From contig OY987303.1 in assembly GCA_963920635.1 (NCBI GenBank), forward strand, positions 50,467,223 to 50,531,222: a DNA stretch of 64,000 nt, read 5' to 3'. Positions 22,621-34,601 of the stretch are shown one piece after another (the first letter of the stretch is position 1; every line of letters begins with the position of its first letter). The notes under the pieces are model-generated. The model ran no database searches. It saw only the letters and a program-made list of their open reading frames with translations, and had not been told where the DNA came from. A program made the translations under genes and the position numbers. This DNA comes from Pseudeuparius sepicola (Eukaryota > Arthropoda > Insecta > Coleoptera > Anthribidae).

Positions 22621-22956
22621 AGGTGGTTTCTCTAAATAAGAAAGAAAAACTAGATTTTCAAAATGTTTTTATTTTATTATTTCAAAATGTGAATAAGGAA
22701 CAAAAATCATGTTCCAATTTTTATTAAACTCTTTGTATAATCTTCTTAGCGACCTAATCCTAAATTATTCAGATACGGAATAATGTACAGTGTGTCTACG
22801 GATATAGTAACAAACATTCTTATTTTTGAGTTTTGCAACTAAGTTGTTTACAACCAGTTTATTTTGATTTAGACATAGTCAAAATATCGATCGCAGGGGT
22901 TTGATGCAAAAATAAGGAAATATGAATGTGCGTTAAGGGTAGTACCAACATAGAAT
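22621..22956. other. No recognised gene
   Basis: AT-rich spacer between the Penelope-like repeats and the next palindrome. A CAGTGTGTC near 22790 resembles a TA-element end but its partner was not found. Confidence 0.35.
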
Positions 22957-23396
22957 TAACAGGCCTATTTTTAGTTTACTAGAATTCTCCCAAAATGTTA
23001 TAGGAGATTGCCAAAAATGTATAAAATTACTTTTTCTTGAAATCGGCAGTGGAGTGTTTCAAAATCGCCATTAAAAACTCAGAAATCGGCTCTGAAGTAG
23101 CCCATTATTGTACGATTTTTTCAATAAGTAGGCCTTGACGAGATGTAAACATCAAACGTCAGACGCCGAGCTAGCGAATTAACAGGTCTATTTTTAGTTT
23201 ACTAGAATTCTCCCAAAATGTTATAGGAGATTGACAAAAAGGTATAAAATTGCTTTTTCTTGAAATCGGCAGTGGAGTGTTTCAAAATCGTCATTAAAAG
23301 CTCAAAAATCGGCACTGAAGTAGCCCATTATTGTACGATTTTTTCAATAAGTCGGCCTTGACGAGATGTAAACATCAAACGTCAGACGCCGAGCTA
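22957..23396. repeat. Tandem duplication of about 220 bp
   Basis: Two nearly identical direct copies start with AATTAACAGGYCTATTTTTA (22957 and 23177) and end with AAACGTCAGACGCCGAGCTA. A single inverted copy is at about 24700-24905, making this the duplicated outer arm of a palindrome. Confidence 0.85.
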
Positions 23397-23960
23397 TCTC
23401 CCGTCAGAAGTGACCAAATATTGAAAGCCCGGCCATGAATCATGAATTTTTCGTACACATTGCGAAATTGTTTCCTATAGCAGCGCAATCTTTCAGTGTA
23501 AATATTTTAGCAGGTTTGAATATCAATCTATTTTTCATGGAGGCTGCACAACAGGCAGCAGTTTGGAGTTTCTGTTGGGAAGCGCCGTGCCTTGTCATAC
23601 TTGACCTAGGTAGAGCGATCGTCAAAGTCAAGCAACGCAGCGCCCAGTCGGTTCATGGACGGGTGATCCCTTATGATTATTTTATTGCCGAATAATAGTT
23701 ATTTATGTACCAAGGCACTGAAGTTCAACGTTTTGTGACTCATGTGGAATTTAGTTGCCGAGGCCTCTGGCTGAGGCAAATAAACCACATGAGTCATAAA
23801 AAGAACTTCAGTGCCGAGGTACATATTATATATTTTTTTGAAATCGGAAAAAAAAATGTTTTATTGGGCATGAAAATAATCATACGGGATCACCCGTCCA
23901 TGAACCAACTACGGGCGTCGTTGCTTGACTTTGGCGATCGCTCTACCTAGGTCAAGTATA

Positions 23961-24535
23961 CAGTGAAACCTTTCCTAGCGGACACCTCTCTTGAACGGAC
24001 ATCTCTCTTGAGCAGACATTTTTTCTAGAACCAAACACAGGCATACGTTTTAGCATGTAAAGAGTTCTCCCACGAGCGGACGGACGGACAGTGTAATTTT
24101 CCCAGAAATAGATTAAAGACTCTCATATGCGGACGCGAAACTCTACTTGTTTAATTCGGGAACATATTCAGAGCTGTATTTTCAGCCTGTGTGTGGAATA
24201 AAGTTGGTGTAATATACAATTCATATTAAAGGATAAAGATGGAATGATACCCCTACTCAATATAGTGCAAGAAAATTATACATGGAGAAAAAAAATTCTT
24301 ATCAGGTAGATATTTTCAGGGTTGGTTGTGGGTAGCGTCCTGAGTATAACCCCGAAAAAAAAAAGATTTTTTTTGTTCATGTATAATTTTCTTGGACTAT
24401 TCATATATGTAAAAACATACTTTGTCATTATTTCGGTGAATTCTTTCAGTCAGCTTTTCCCATAAGCGGACACCTCCCACAAACACGGACAATAAAGTTG
24501 GAACCATTGGTGTCCGCCTGTGGGAGGTTTCACTG
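23961..24535. mobile_element. Tigger/pogo-type MITE
   Basis: It starts CAGTGAAACCTTTCCTAGCG then GACACC and ends with GGTGTCCGCC then TGTGGGAGGTTTCACTG, an inverted pair of the kind found in pogo/Tigger elements (CAGTGAAACCTC...GCGGACACC). TA flanks both ends (23959-23960, 24536-24537). Four further internal CGGACA-type motifs are seen. At 575 bp it is too short for a transposase and none is seen. Confidence 0.85.
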
Positions 24536-25010
24536 TAATGACGTATGGGGCCTTCGAACAGAAAAACCAAACTGCTGCTTGTTGTGCAGCCTCTATAACA
24601 AATCTTTTAATATTTAAACCTACTAAAATTTGTATACTGAAGGTTTGCGCTGCTATAGGTAACAATTTCGCAACGTGTACGAAAAGTTAAATGGGCCTTT
24701 TGTGGCCTGGTTTTGAATATTCTGTCACTTTTGATGAGCGATGGCTCCGCGTCTGACGTTTGATGTTTACATCTCGCCAAGGCCTACTTATTGAAAAAAT
24801 CGTACAATAATGTAGCCCATTATGGTACGATTTCTGGGCTTTTAATGACGATTTTGGGACACTTTACTGCCGATTTCAAGAAAAACATTTTTTCCGATTT
24901 CAAAAAAATTTAATATGTAGGTACCTCGGCACTGAGGTTCTTTTTATGACTCATGTGGAATTTAGTTGACGAGGCCTCTGGCCGAGACAAATAAACCAGT
25001 GTTTGATACA

Positions 25011-26079
25011 TAAATAACTATTTACCTACCTACTTATTTGGGAAACCAAATTTTAGATACCAATTCTTACTTCATTTACAGTACTACTCGTATGTCGATT
25101 GCGGGCAAAAAATTATAGGATTCTTGTTTAATGTTCACAAACAATTTGTTCGCAAACAATTTGTTCTTATGATATAGAGAGCGTTTTTGAAATTTTGGTT
25201 TTTATTCTTTTATGCCTGAATTACAACACATTTTGTTTTTTCTGGCACCGTTTCCTGGCATTTTTTACTTAATTAAGTGTTTTTATAAAAATAACAGTTA
25301 CAATATTGAAGTAACTTTTTAGAAATTTGGAGAGTAGGTATACAGGGTGTACCGAAATTTGCCTGCCATAATTTATAACCTCTGGATAAATAATAATCTC
25401 CAAAATTCCAAATGAATTTAACAAGTTCACTAAATGTCGCTGAAAATAATTATTTACGATCGAATTAAGCCCTTTTCCAATTTAATAAAATTATATAGAT
25501 TTTAGGTGTCTTCATCAAAATGTTAGGATTTAGGATCAATTCGAACGTGAGATACTTATATCGAAATTATTAAGTTATTAGAACTATAAATTATAACTAT
25601 TTCCTTGAACGCGAGCTTTCAGTGTTTTTACTTTCACTATATGAGTGGAACTTCGTATCGGTTGGGATTTTTTTTTCGAAATTGTAATCGCTAACACGAT
25701 TTAAAATTCTGAAAATTAAAGTTTGGGGGAATAATTTCGGTGTCTCTCTATTTATTTTGTCTAAATTGGTACACGTAATACTGCCAACAATGCGATGGTT
25801 CAGATTGCTTTTGGGCACAATCTCTCTAGGATAAGAGGCAGAAATAGTAGGATGAAATAAATTATTATTGTTTTTCGAGATACTACAGTAATTTTTAACG
25901 AACGAAACTGTTAGTTTTTGTGTTATCGGAATTTAGGAAATTCCATTACTGGATTAAAAGAATGGCAGCGGGTTTCATCTTCGCCTTTCTCTTTACCTAA
26001 CCTTCTTTCTTTTATTTCTTTGAAAGCGCCGGTTAAAGTAGCAGATATTTAGAAATAACAGGTAAAATAATAAATAAAA
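25011..26079. other. No recognised gene
   Basis: AT-rich. ACAGGGTGTACCGAAATTTG at 25343-25362 looks like one end of a TA element, partner not found. The minus frame 25597-25818 has no known motif. Confidence 0.35.
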
Positions 26080-26360
26080 TGTAATTATCTAGAATATCAA
26101 GTAAACCCTTTAATGGAATTCCAGGAACCTTTCATACAATCTCTCACGTTATATAAAAGAAAATCCTCACTTTTGGTCTAAAAAAATAAAGGTTTCCGAT
26201 TCGAAAAAAAAAACAACCCTTGTAATTATTGAGCTCTTTCTATATTAGCCATTCGCGAATATTTCGATGAAATATTGAGTTAGAACGTAAACAATTAAAA
26301 TTATTTACGCGGATAGGTGGAATTTAGAGTCTAATTATAATCGATGGTCGATAGGATTGT
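26080..26360. repeat. Dispersed repeat, related to 29520-29800
   Basis: Diverged direct copy sharing AAAGTAAACCYTTTAATGG, ATTCCA, then TTCTATATTAGCCATYC, GAATATTTCG and ATYGAGTTAGA in the same order. Confidence 0.55.
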
Positions 26361-26469
26361 TATGCATAAAAATATTACTACTCTTCAGTTTTTAATTAAA
26401 ATAGGCAAATAATATTCCCCATTTTTCCATACCAGCTTTTTTTGGTGATCCAGTGGATTTTGATTTAAA

Positions 26470-26740
26470 CTGGTTCAGAAGAAGAGGCCGTCAAGCATTT
26501 TGGCAGCATTTCGACAACAATTCTATGGGTAATACCTACACCAACACGCAAGACTGTTATGAAATGGTTTCGTCATTGGTGTGAAAACGGTTCTGTGAAA
26601 AATATTAAAATGGACATTATTAATGGAAATATCCACAGAAAACACATATTGCTCGACTGAATAATAATCCATTTCAAATCACAAAGAATATTTTGAACAG
26701 CTTCATTGCACAAAAAATACGACACAAGAATTAGTAGCGT
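26470..26740 (+). pseudogene. Helix-turn-helix fragment of a mariner-related transposase
   Basis: A plus-strand frame reads PTPTRKTVMKWFRHWCENGS, then after a break resembling LNNNPFQITKNILNSFIAQK. The first part fits the TVxxWxxxFxxxGSV pattern of the DUF4817-type DNA-binding domain of mariner relatives. Frame breaks and stops are present. No catalytic domain follows. Confidence 0.4.
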
Positions 26741-27705
26741 TTTAACCATTATAGAGAACTTTTAAGCAGGATTTATAGATTGACGTAACGTAACCGTAAC
26801 GCAACCGTAAGAAGTTAGTCAAGTTTTAACTTCTTACGTTACATTCTTACGTTCGACCAATGAAAACATTGGATTTTATCGATAAGACAGAATACTGATA
26901 TATTTTTTTAGTTTTAACTGTTTTTTCCTAATGCTTCTTCTTAGTATTTTGGATAAGTATTTTTAATAATACAGGGTGGCCCACCACGAACTGCATCGAT
27001 CTATATATGGAAAACTAAAAGTAGGAAAATTCTGAAAATTTTATCACATCAATTTTATCACCATGTCGATAGGCGCTGCTCAACTAAAATATTTTGGTGA
27101 ATCTGGCACTTCCGGTTATACCGGAAGTCGATATCAACTTTCTTATCTCAAATGGAACACCCTGTATATTATTGCCTTTTTGGATTCTAGGCATCGTTTG
27201 GGAACAAAAACGTGCAACATGTCATATTTCTAAATCAACCGTTTTTGAGATATTTGCATTTTTCCGAAAAAAAATTACAGGCGCAGACCTAAAGTCAATT
27301 AGCAATTTGTACGAGGAAACCGCGAAATTTCAAAACGAATTTTTGGCATCGTGTAACAGAAGCCCTGACCTAGTGATCTCTGCCAAGAAATAAATCCGTT
27401 CTTATATAAATATGAATAAAAATTACATTCAAAATGTGCTTAAATCTCGAAATTTTCAAATGGAAACCCCCATTTTTTTAATGCGATCTTATTCACCACT
27501 AAAAATGATGACAGCTTTGTGTAAGGTTTCCTATACCTAAATGCAGTAAAATTCGATTAATTTACGAAAAACTCACTTTTCGCCCATAAAATGCGGGGTT
27601 TGCTTAACGCTTGGAAAATCATATTAGGCGTGGACGTTGAAAAGGCAATCGTGGCTGAGGAAATGTCACTTGGTTTATAAATTATTGTCAACAATAATGC
27701 CGGCG
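26741..27705. other. Transposon-end fragments, no recognised gene
   Basis: A GTAACGTAACCGTAACG tract with a nearby inverse (26775-26855) and an ACAGGGTGGCCCACCACGAA end at 26971-26990 are the only features. The 99-codon plus frame at 27094-27393 has no recognised domain. Bases 27698-27705 are the left target duplication of the next element. Confidence 0.35.
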
Positions 27706-28775
27706 CAGGGCCGTGTTAAGGTAAAAATTTGCCCGGGGCAAAGTTCTTTTTTGGCGCCCCCCCCCCCAAAAACAAAATCATATTAATTAAATCAAATTGA
27801 TATATTAATTAAATTAAATTGATATTATATATGGTTCTAACCTAACTTAGAATACAGAAACTATAACTATAGCCTTTTATGTACTTCAAAGAACAGAGTT
27901 TAATGTTAATTTCTATCTACTCAAATTTAGAATTCGTGCGCGTCAAACGTAAATTCTGTTGATTGCGGTCGTGTCCTCTGTTAGGTACCTATCAATAATA
28001 TCAATATGGCCGCCGCTTACAGAATTCTAGGGACTTTAAATATTTACCTGGCATATACCAGAAAGAACATTTTTACAATTTACAAGATAGGAAAATTTGT
28101 CACAATAGAAACCACCAGGTTGCTACGTTATTCTAAACACAGTATGTGATTGTAGTACGTTTGATATTTGCCATATCCAGAATTGAGCGATAATATTAAA
28201 ATTCAAGTTCAACAAATCCAAGTCTTCATTAAAACAGAAAACAGGGTTTCCTTAGATGCTACAGATTCAGGATTCAGCTAATATGAATGTACAAGTACTT
28301 ATTGTTATTGTACTTGCCAACTAATTTACGATTAGTATCCAGAAACCAAAAATCTATGTCGATATTGATTCCTCTATTTAACTAACACGTTGCTCGTTTG
28401 CGAAAGTTGGGTTCTTTATTTACAGAACAATCCTTTTTACAACGATTCGCGTCAACGTCAAATCGTCAAGCGCCGGCCGCCACCGCGTCATCTCGGGAAG
28501 AATAGCGAAATCAAATAAAATATTCCACAACGACATAGACATCGGTAGACGTAGACAAGTTCCGAATTCACAACTTACAAAGATTTCAGTAGTTGTATGC
28601 GAAATCATCGTCCTAAAAAAATAAAAATCGGTAGGTAACTGAAAAATTAAAAAAATTTTAAATGTTTTTTGAAGCAGTAAATTATTAGTACTAGCGCCTT
28701 TGTTGATTTTGGCGCCCCCTTGAATAGGGCGCCCTGGGCGAACACCCCCTTCGCCCCCCCCTTAACACGGCCCTG
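27706..28775. mobile_element. Non-autonomous hAT element with perfect 8-bp target duplication
   Basis: A 16-bp perfect terminal inverted repeat (CAGGGCCGTGTTAAGG at 27706; its inverse ends at 28775) is flanked by TGCCGGCG at 27698-27705 and 28776-28783. Terminal start CAGGG, 8-bp duplication and the GC-rich subterminal GGCGCC runs fit the hAT superfamily. The 1,070 bp hold no transposase. Confidence 0.92.
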
Positions 28776-28821
28776 TGCCGGCGCGTACTTGGAACACAAA
28801 AATCTTAAAATGTATATACAG

Positions 28822-29108
28822 GAAAGATTGATGTCTGAGAACATCTGAGATAAAACAACTACGTAACAAATCAAATTACTTCAAAACCTAACAGCAATAT
28901 AAAATGGCGAAATCCTCAACGTTATTATTCAGCTTTAATATCAATGATATTAATGATATTAAAGTTCATCAATGATATTAATTATATTAAAGTTGAATAA
29001 TAACGTTGAGGATTTCGCCATTTTATATTGCCATTAGGTTTTGAAGTTATTTGATTTGTTACGTAGCTGTTTTATTTCAGATGTTCTCAGTTCTCAGACA
29101 TCAATTTT
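28822..29108. repeat. Near-perfect palindrome
   Basis: Left and right halves pair through AATATAAAATGGCGAAATCC and TCAACGTTATTATTCA, and TCTGAGAACATCTGAGATAA with its inverse. The loop at about 28940-28980 is ATTAATGATATTAAAG-rich. Confidence 0.85.
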
Positions 29109-31486
29109 TACGCAATCACATACTAAACTTGATTATGTCTAGGAAGTTTAATATCCTTTAACTTCACACTGCTGATGGTGAGTCGAAACATATGTACAGT
29201 TGAAAATTAAAAAGAACTGTGTTTGTGGAGCAGAGACTATAAGTTTTACCCTTTCATCTTACCTGGCATAACTTCTGGAGCACACAGACCTTCAAAAAAT
29301 AAAATTCTTATCGACCATGTGTCGATCGTCTTTAGTTTCTTAGATACAGGGCACCCTCATCCAAAGAACACGCACACAAATAATCTAGGTACTAAATTCT
29401 GAGAAGCCGAATGCCCACATCAGGACCTACATCCTACATGCGCGCCATCTATTGACGACTAGAACTATTAAAAGCTAGCCAGAAAACAGCACTTCTCCGG
29501 TTAGTTTTATGAGTTATTTACCTCCGATATAAAGTAAACCTTTTAATGGCATTCCACCAGCCCTCCAAACACTTGAGTTGAGTTGTCGCTGGCTCTAAGA
29601 CTAGAGATTCCAGATACGAAAATATGCTAATAAGAATCTTGCAATTAGGTACGCCCCTTCTATATTAGCCATCCCTGAATATTTCGCCTTTCAAGCTCGA
29701 ATATCGAGTTAGAGCGCGAACGCTTCGGGGCAATCGAGGCATAACCACTCGGAGTTTTTAAATTGACTCCGGGGTTTTTGGAATATCCGGATCAAATTAG
29801 GTAGGTATCTGGAAAGGTTGGGAATTGAAGAAGTGGACCGCAGTGGAAAGTATGGCATGGAAACAATTCGGGAGTGTTTCTACTTCCGTCTATTTTGTAT
29901 CATGAAGCCGATATGCTGCATATAAAGCTGCTGCTATCATCAGCAGTTTTTTCTATTGTGGGAACACGGAATATACTGCCTCTTAGTATAATTATATGCT
30001 GTAATAGATAAGATTTTACTGGGTAATATTCTCAAAGGACAGCAGCTAGAGAGTCTCGTGCGCTTGCCAATTGAAACAGTGACGACAAGCGAATTCAAAA
30101 GAATACAAGTAGGTATTTTTCGATATTTTTTCTACAGAAAATATTCTGTGATTTTTTGGTATTTCACGGATTTAATTTGGAGGCCATTTAGGGACGTTTT
30201 ACAGTTTTTTTAAGATCCCCATTATTCCGATAATTCCAAGAAGTACTCGAGATATGGCCAATGAATGTATGTAGAAGTCAGTATATGCAAACATCATGAA
30301 TTAAAAGTTTTATTGACTTATTTAGATGAGATTAGATTAACATCTTCCCACTTCTGACTCCAGTCCATATTTAAGACTGCTTTCAAATCTTTGTGTAGGT
30401 ATGTAAGGCTTAAAGGCTTTTTGAGATCATTGTAAATAGGTCTATTTCTCCCTATCCAACTATTTGGATAGAGCTGATCTAGGTAATTTCTTACGGGTAA
30501 TTATGTGGTGGAGCTCCATCACGATAATTTTTGTTTTATTTTGTTACATTTTGTCACCAGCTAAAAATAAAATATTTGAAAGTTTGAAGTATGTCTTATT
30601 ACAATAGAACGTAATTATGAAAATATTACATGGCTGACTATGTAAAAATTAAAAAAAAAAACAGAAAATTAGCCATAGCTCTTTTATTTTTTTGTAATAA
30701 CTATGCCGAGTATTATATATTTGGAAAGCTCAAAAAATGGCCGATTTTACAAGGCCACAGCACAGCCAACTATGATCTATATTTAAAAAAACACAAGTTT
30801 ATGTCATATCTCAAAAATCACAAACAACATAAGCATTCAAAACTGCAATTCTTTCCCCATTTAATCTTTGTTCTAGCATCGAAAAAAACTCACCCTGTAG
30901 AAATCCATAAAATCTTTATTTTTGGAAATAATTGCCTGAACTTTCCTTTGTTTGAAAGGCTTTCAAAAACCGCTTCTTTTGACCTTCCTACCATTTTCAA
31001 CGCACCTAAAAACCCTCATATTTATCAAATTTAAACAAAACATATGCAGGAAGACCCATTCTGAAGGGTGTCCAAGTTGAGCAAAATAGGAATGCGAGTC
31101 AAGTGTGTCATGGAATCCCCATAAGATACCTAGTTGAAGCAGAATCTTGTGGAGAATTACTCGCTGCCCGGGATCCATTTAATTTAACATACATTAGTAT
31201 TATTTCACTTGAAAAATAAAGAAACATTCTGGTGCTACAGTGTACTTTGTACTTAATGAAAAAACCAAGTATCTTTTGTTCGGCTACAACTTTCTTTTCT
31301 TAGCGACCGAATCTCAGAAGCTGCTCCGAAAATATGCACATAACAGATGTTTTATGAGACGTATCCAACCAACCGACAAATAATATCACATTCCTCGCGC
31401 GTGCAACGGTACATTTCCACCGGATTTGAAAAGCTGAAAATCGCGATCAAACAACTTTAAAGTCCCCGCTAAGGCGGAGGAAAATC
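29109..31486. other. Repeat fragments, no recognised gene
   Basis: CTGATGGTGAGTCGAAAC at 29172-29188 is a Penelope-like end motif. 29520-29800 is the partner of 26080-26360. 30960-31120 is a worn fragment of foldback family F (ATTCTGAAGGGTGTCCAAGT and AGTCAAGTGTGTCATGGAAT). The 134-codon plus frame at 30630-31034 runs partly through that fragment, is Lys/Phe-rich, and shows no domain, so it is not called a gene. Confidence 0.45.
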
Positions 31487-32635
31487 GATTCCGGTAACGC
31501 GGTGAATAACCCGCCAACACATCATTTTCGACATCAATCACACCAGGCACACCGCAGACATCCGACCACTCAAATTTCGTCGGTAATTACGCGGTATTTC
31601 AACCTGAAAATGACTCCCCGATTTTTCCTCTTTGAGTCTTGGAGGGGGGCGCCAAATTGCTTTTTAAAAAGAGCCCGGCAGGCGGTTTCTCCTGAAAGGT
31701 TCGGGCGTGCCACGTGCCACGAAATGCGAGCGGTCCAATCGTTCCCAAATACAGATGACTGGGACAGGACGAAATCCCAGGGGTGTTCATGAATTCCGGT
31801 AGGTGATTTTCTGCCGAATTTTCGGCTGCCTTTGTTTCCGTTTTCCAAGTTTGCGCCCTAAGTAAAGATGATTCCGGTAACGCGGTGAATAACCCGCCAA
31901 CACATCATTTTCGACATCAATCACACCAGGCACACCGCAGACATCCGACCACTCAAATTTCGTCGGTAATTACGCGGTATTTCAACCTGAAAATGACTCC
32001 CCGATTTTTCCTCTTTGAGTCTTGGAGGGGGGCGCCAAATTGCTTTTTAAAAAGAGCCCGGCAGGCGGTTTCTCCTGAAAGGTTCGGGCGTGCCACGTGC
32101 CACGAAATGCGAGCGGTCCAATCGTTCCCAAATACAGATGACTGGGACAGGACGAAATCCCAGGGGTGTTCATGAATTCCGGTAGGTGATTTTCTGCCGA
32201 ATTTTCGGCTGCCTTTGTTTCCGTTTTCCAAGTTTGCGCCCTAAGTAAAGATGATTCCGGTAACGCGGTGAATAACCCGCCAACACATCATTTTCGACAT
32301 CAATCACACCAGGCACACCGCAGACATCCGACCACTCAAATTTCGTCGGTAATTACGCGGTATTTCAACCTGAAAATGACTCCCCGATTTTTCCTCTTTG
32401 AGTCTTGGAGGGGGGCGCCAAATTGCTTTTTAAAAAGAGCCCGGCAGGCGGTTTCTCCTGAAAGGTTCGGGCGTGCCACGTGCCACGAAATGCGAGCGGT
32501 CCAATCGTTCCCAAATACAGATGACTGGGACAGGACGAAATCCCAGGGGTGTTCATGAATTCCGGTAGGTGATTTTCTGCCGAATTTTCGGCTGCCTTTG
32601 TTTCTGTTTTCCAAGTTTGCGCCCTAAGTAAAGAT
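31487..32635. repeat. 383-bp tandem triplication
   Basis: Three head-to-tail units start with GATTCCGGTAACGCGGTGAA at 31487, 31870 and 32253; the spacing is exactly 383 bp. I saw one base difference (TTTCCG against TTTCTG in unit three). Units are richer in G and C than the flanks. Each holds overlapping plus- and minus-strand frames of 96, 92 and 63 codons with no recognised domain. Confidence 0.97.
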
Positions 32636-32944
32636 GAAAAATAAATGATTGCATTTTGCGTTGATCAATAACTATGTAGTATGTAGTTGAATTAAAAAAT
32701 TATTTTTTTTAAATAAATTAAATTAAACAATACACCTGACATTTAACACACAAAGTCAAAAGACGGGCAGAAAGTTTTCACCAAAAAAATTAGGATTTTT
32801 TCGTTTTTATTTTGCAGGAAGGAACCATAACTACTTTTCAAACAAATTAATTGTTATGGTATTCACGTTTATAAATGATAAATTATCTCTGAAATAGAAC
32901 TGGCATATTAAATAAAGTGGTTTTATTTTCTATACGGGCCATGA
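32636..32944. other. AT-rich spacer
   Basis: Nothing recognised apart from the left target duplication GGCCATGA at 32937-32944. Confidence 0.5.
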
Positions 32945-34067
32945 CACGGGCGTAGCCAGGATTTAGTTTTGGGGGGGGGGGGTTTAGTTTGAGAAGTAAA
33001 TAAAACAACAAAAATATACTTACATGAAATTTAATATCTATACATTCATCCGAAAAACTACGACATATTTATAAAGTTCTTAACTTTAAATGAAATGGAT
33101 AAATTAATTTCGTTCCTCTGCGCTAAATCTAAAACCATTAAAGAAGAAATCTTCGGCTTTTTCTTTTAAATATATCCACTACTTCATCTGGATGAATTTA
33201 TGTTCCATAGTGAATGTTCATTAACCATTAAGTCTGTTTTCACTTGTAGTGTTTCGTAAATAGTTTTTCAGTCCCCTTAGGCTCGAGAAAGACCTTTCTG
33301 GGGTAGCAGTGGATACAGGAATGGTAGCCAAGATTTGTAGTAATGTGTAAATATTAGGATAAAGGTTTTTATCGCACATATCTAGGCATTCCAAACTAGA
33401 TTTCGGGGTAGGCAGTCTTCTTATCAGCATGCAAGGTAGCTGAAGCTTTGATAGCTAAATCCAAATTAGTTTCTTTATTAGAAACCCCTTGACCTTGACT
33501 ACACCACTTTTTCCAGTAGTCCATACCTTTAGGTTTATCACCCTTCCTTTTTTTCCCCTTCATTTTTCGACAGTAATAATGATTCACGTATCTATCCTTA
33601 ACAAGGTCATCGAATAACAGTGCACTAAAATTACTCACTTACACGGTACACTTAATTCTCTTCACTATTCGTTCACCACTTTTCACTTTTATTCGCTTCG
33701 AGTTCGCATGGAACAATACTGCCGTAAGCGCGGTCACGCGCCGCGGCGCCGCTTATATAGCAGCCCAGTAGCCGTCCAGAAACTTCCACGAACTTCCACA
33801 AAGTTCCGCTCATTTCGACCGAGGGGCGTGGCGAATAATCGAGAAACAACGCAAAGTGTCCCTACAATGCAAAATAGTTCGGCTGCAACTGCGTCTGCCT
33901 CTCGTCAAAAGATGGCGCTAGGCGCTATTATTACTACATAATATATTCAAACGTAATAATAATTTAACTCTTCACTCCTCGTATTTTTTCGGTATAATAT
34001 TAGGTAATATTTTGCTTATTTCGGGAGGGGTTTGAACCCCCGAAACCCCCCCTTGGCTACGCCCGTG
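32945..34067 (-). mobile_element. hAT element with decayed transposase and 8-bp target duplication
   Basis: The ends CACGGGCGTAGCCAGG and CCTTGGCTACGCCCGTG are inverted, and GGCCATGA flanks both sides (32937-32944, 34068-34075). GGGG/CCCC runs follow each end. A transposase remnant lies inside on the minus strand. Confidence 0.93.
33221..33638 (-). pseudogene. hAT transposase remnant
   Basis: The N-terminal part (33638-33396) reads YVNHYYCRKMKGKKRKGDK and PKGMDYWKKWCSQGQ. After a frame change near 33410 the C-terminal part reads LLQILATIPVSTATPERSFS then LRGLKNYLRNT and ENRLNG. This second block is the conserved dimerisation region of hAT transposases (LxxLATIPVSTATxERSFS). The whole catalytic middle is absent, so this is an internally deleted, non-autonomous copy. 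Confidence 0.85.
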
Positions 34068-34431
34068 GGCCATGAGGTAAATCATAAAAAATGCCGAAAA
34101 GGTGTTTTATGGATTAGAAACCTGAAACTTCATCGTTGGGCTTATACCTTTTAATTCCAAACAACTTTTCATAATAAATGTTTTCTTTTGAGCTGTTTCC
34201 AAATTTTCGGACCTCCCCGTGTAAATGAAATGGGATAATCAAATTACGAAAACTGCGTTTTGAGTTTGCAGGAATGCACAAACTTTTATCAAGAATAAAA
34301 TGTTTTGATAAATTTGTTTCCATAAAAAGTTTATTAAAACATATTTTTACAGGCTGCAAGTTATCAATCCAAGTTATTGGAAACAACGTCCCTATGGGAT
34401 TAGATTTATTAATTACAAGTAATGTAGTATA
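34068..34431. other. No recognised gene
   Basis: AT-rich. AATTCCAAACAACTTTT at 34153-34169 is the recurring motif shared with several other elements. The minus frame 34114-34464 has no domain. Confidence 0.35.
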
Positions 34432-34601
34432 CAGTGTGGCAATATAAAGTTTGCAATAAGGCAAACATTTTTTGTTTGCAGAACAATTTAATATTTGACT
34501 ATCGACAAATAAAACAAACTGCTGGCAAAGTCAAGTTTTAATTAGTATCTACTGTAAACAAAAAATGTTCCCCTATAATGCAGACTTTATTTGTCACACT
34601 G
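34432..34601. mobile_element. 170-bp MITE, mariner type
   Basis: CAGTGTGGCAATATAAAGTT at the left and its inverted counterpart (AGACTTTATTTGTCACACTG) at the right, with TA on both sides (34430-34431 and 34602-34603). Confidence 0.85.

Larger units (their letters stand above)
22957..25010. mobile_element. Compound palindrome
   Basis: The left side (23030-23690) and right side (24545-24905) pair, for example GAGGCTGCACAACAGGCAGC against GCTGCTTGTTGTGCAGCCTC. An inner palindrome (about 23595-23960) pairs CTTGACCTAGGTAGAGCGAT with its inverse. A TGACTCATGTGGAATTTAGT block occurs twice in direct orientation (23738 and 24949) with an inverted partner at 23780-23800. A Tigger-like MITE interrupts the right side. 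Confidence 0.7.

Noticed and set aside
30630..31034. 134-codon plus-strand frame
   Set aside because: Lys/Phe-rich translation of AT-rich DNA, partly overlapping a worn foldback fragment; no domain, no splice or start context.
31502..32614. Nine repeated frames of 96, 92 and 63 codons
   Set aside because: They repeat because the 383-bp unit repeats; frames on both strands overlap and no domain is seen.
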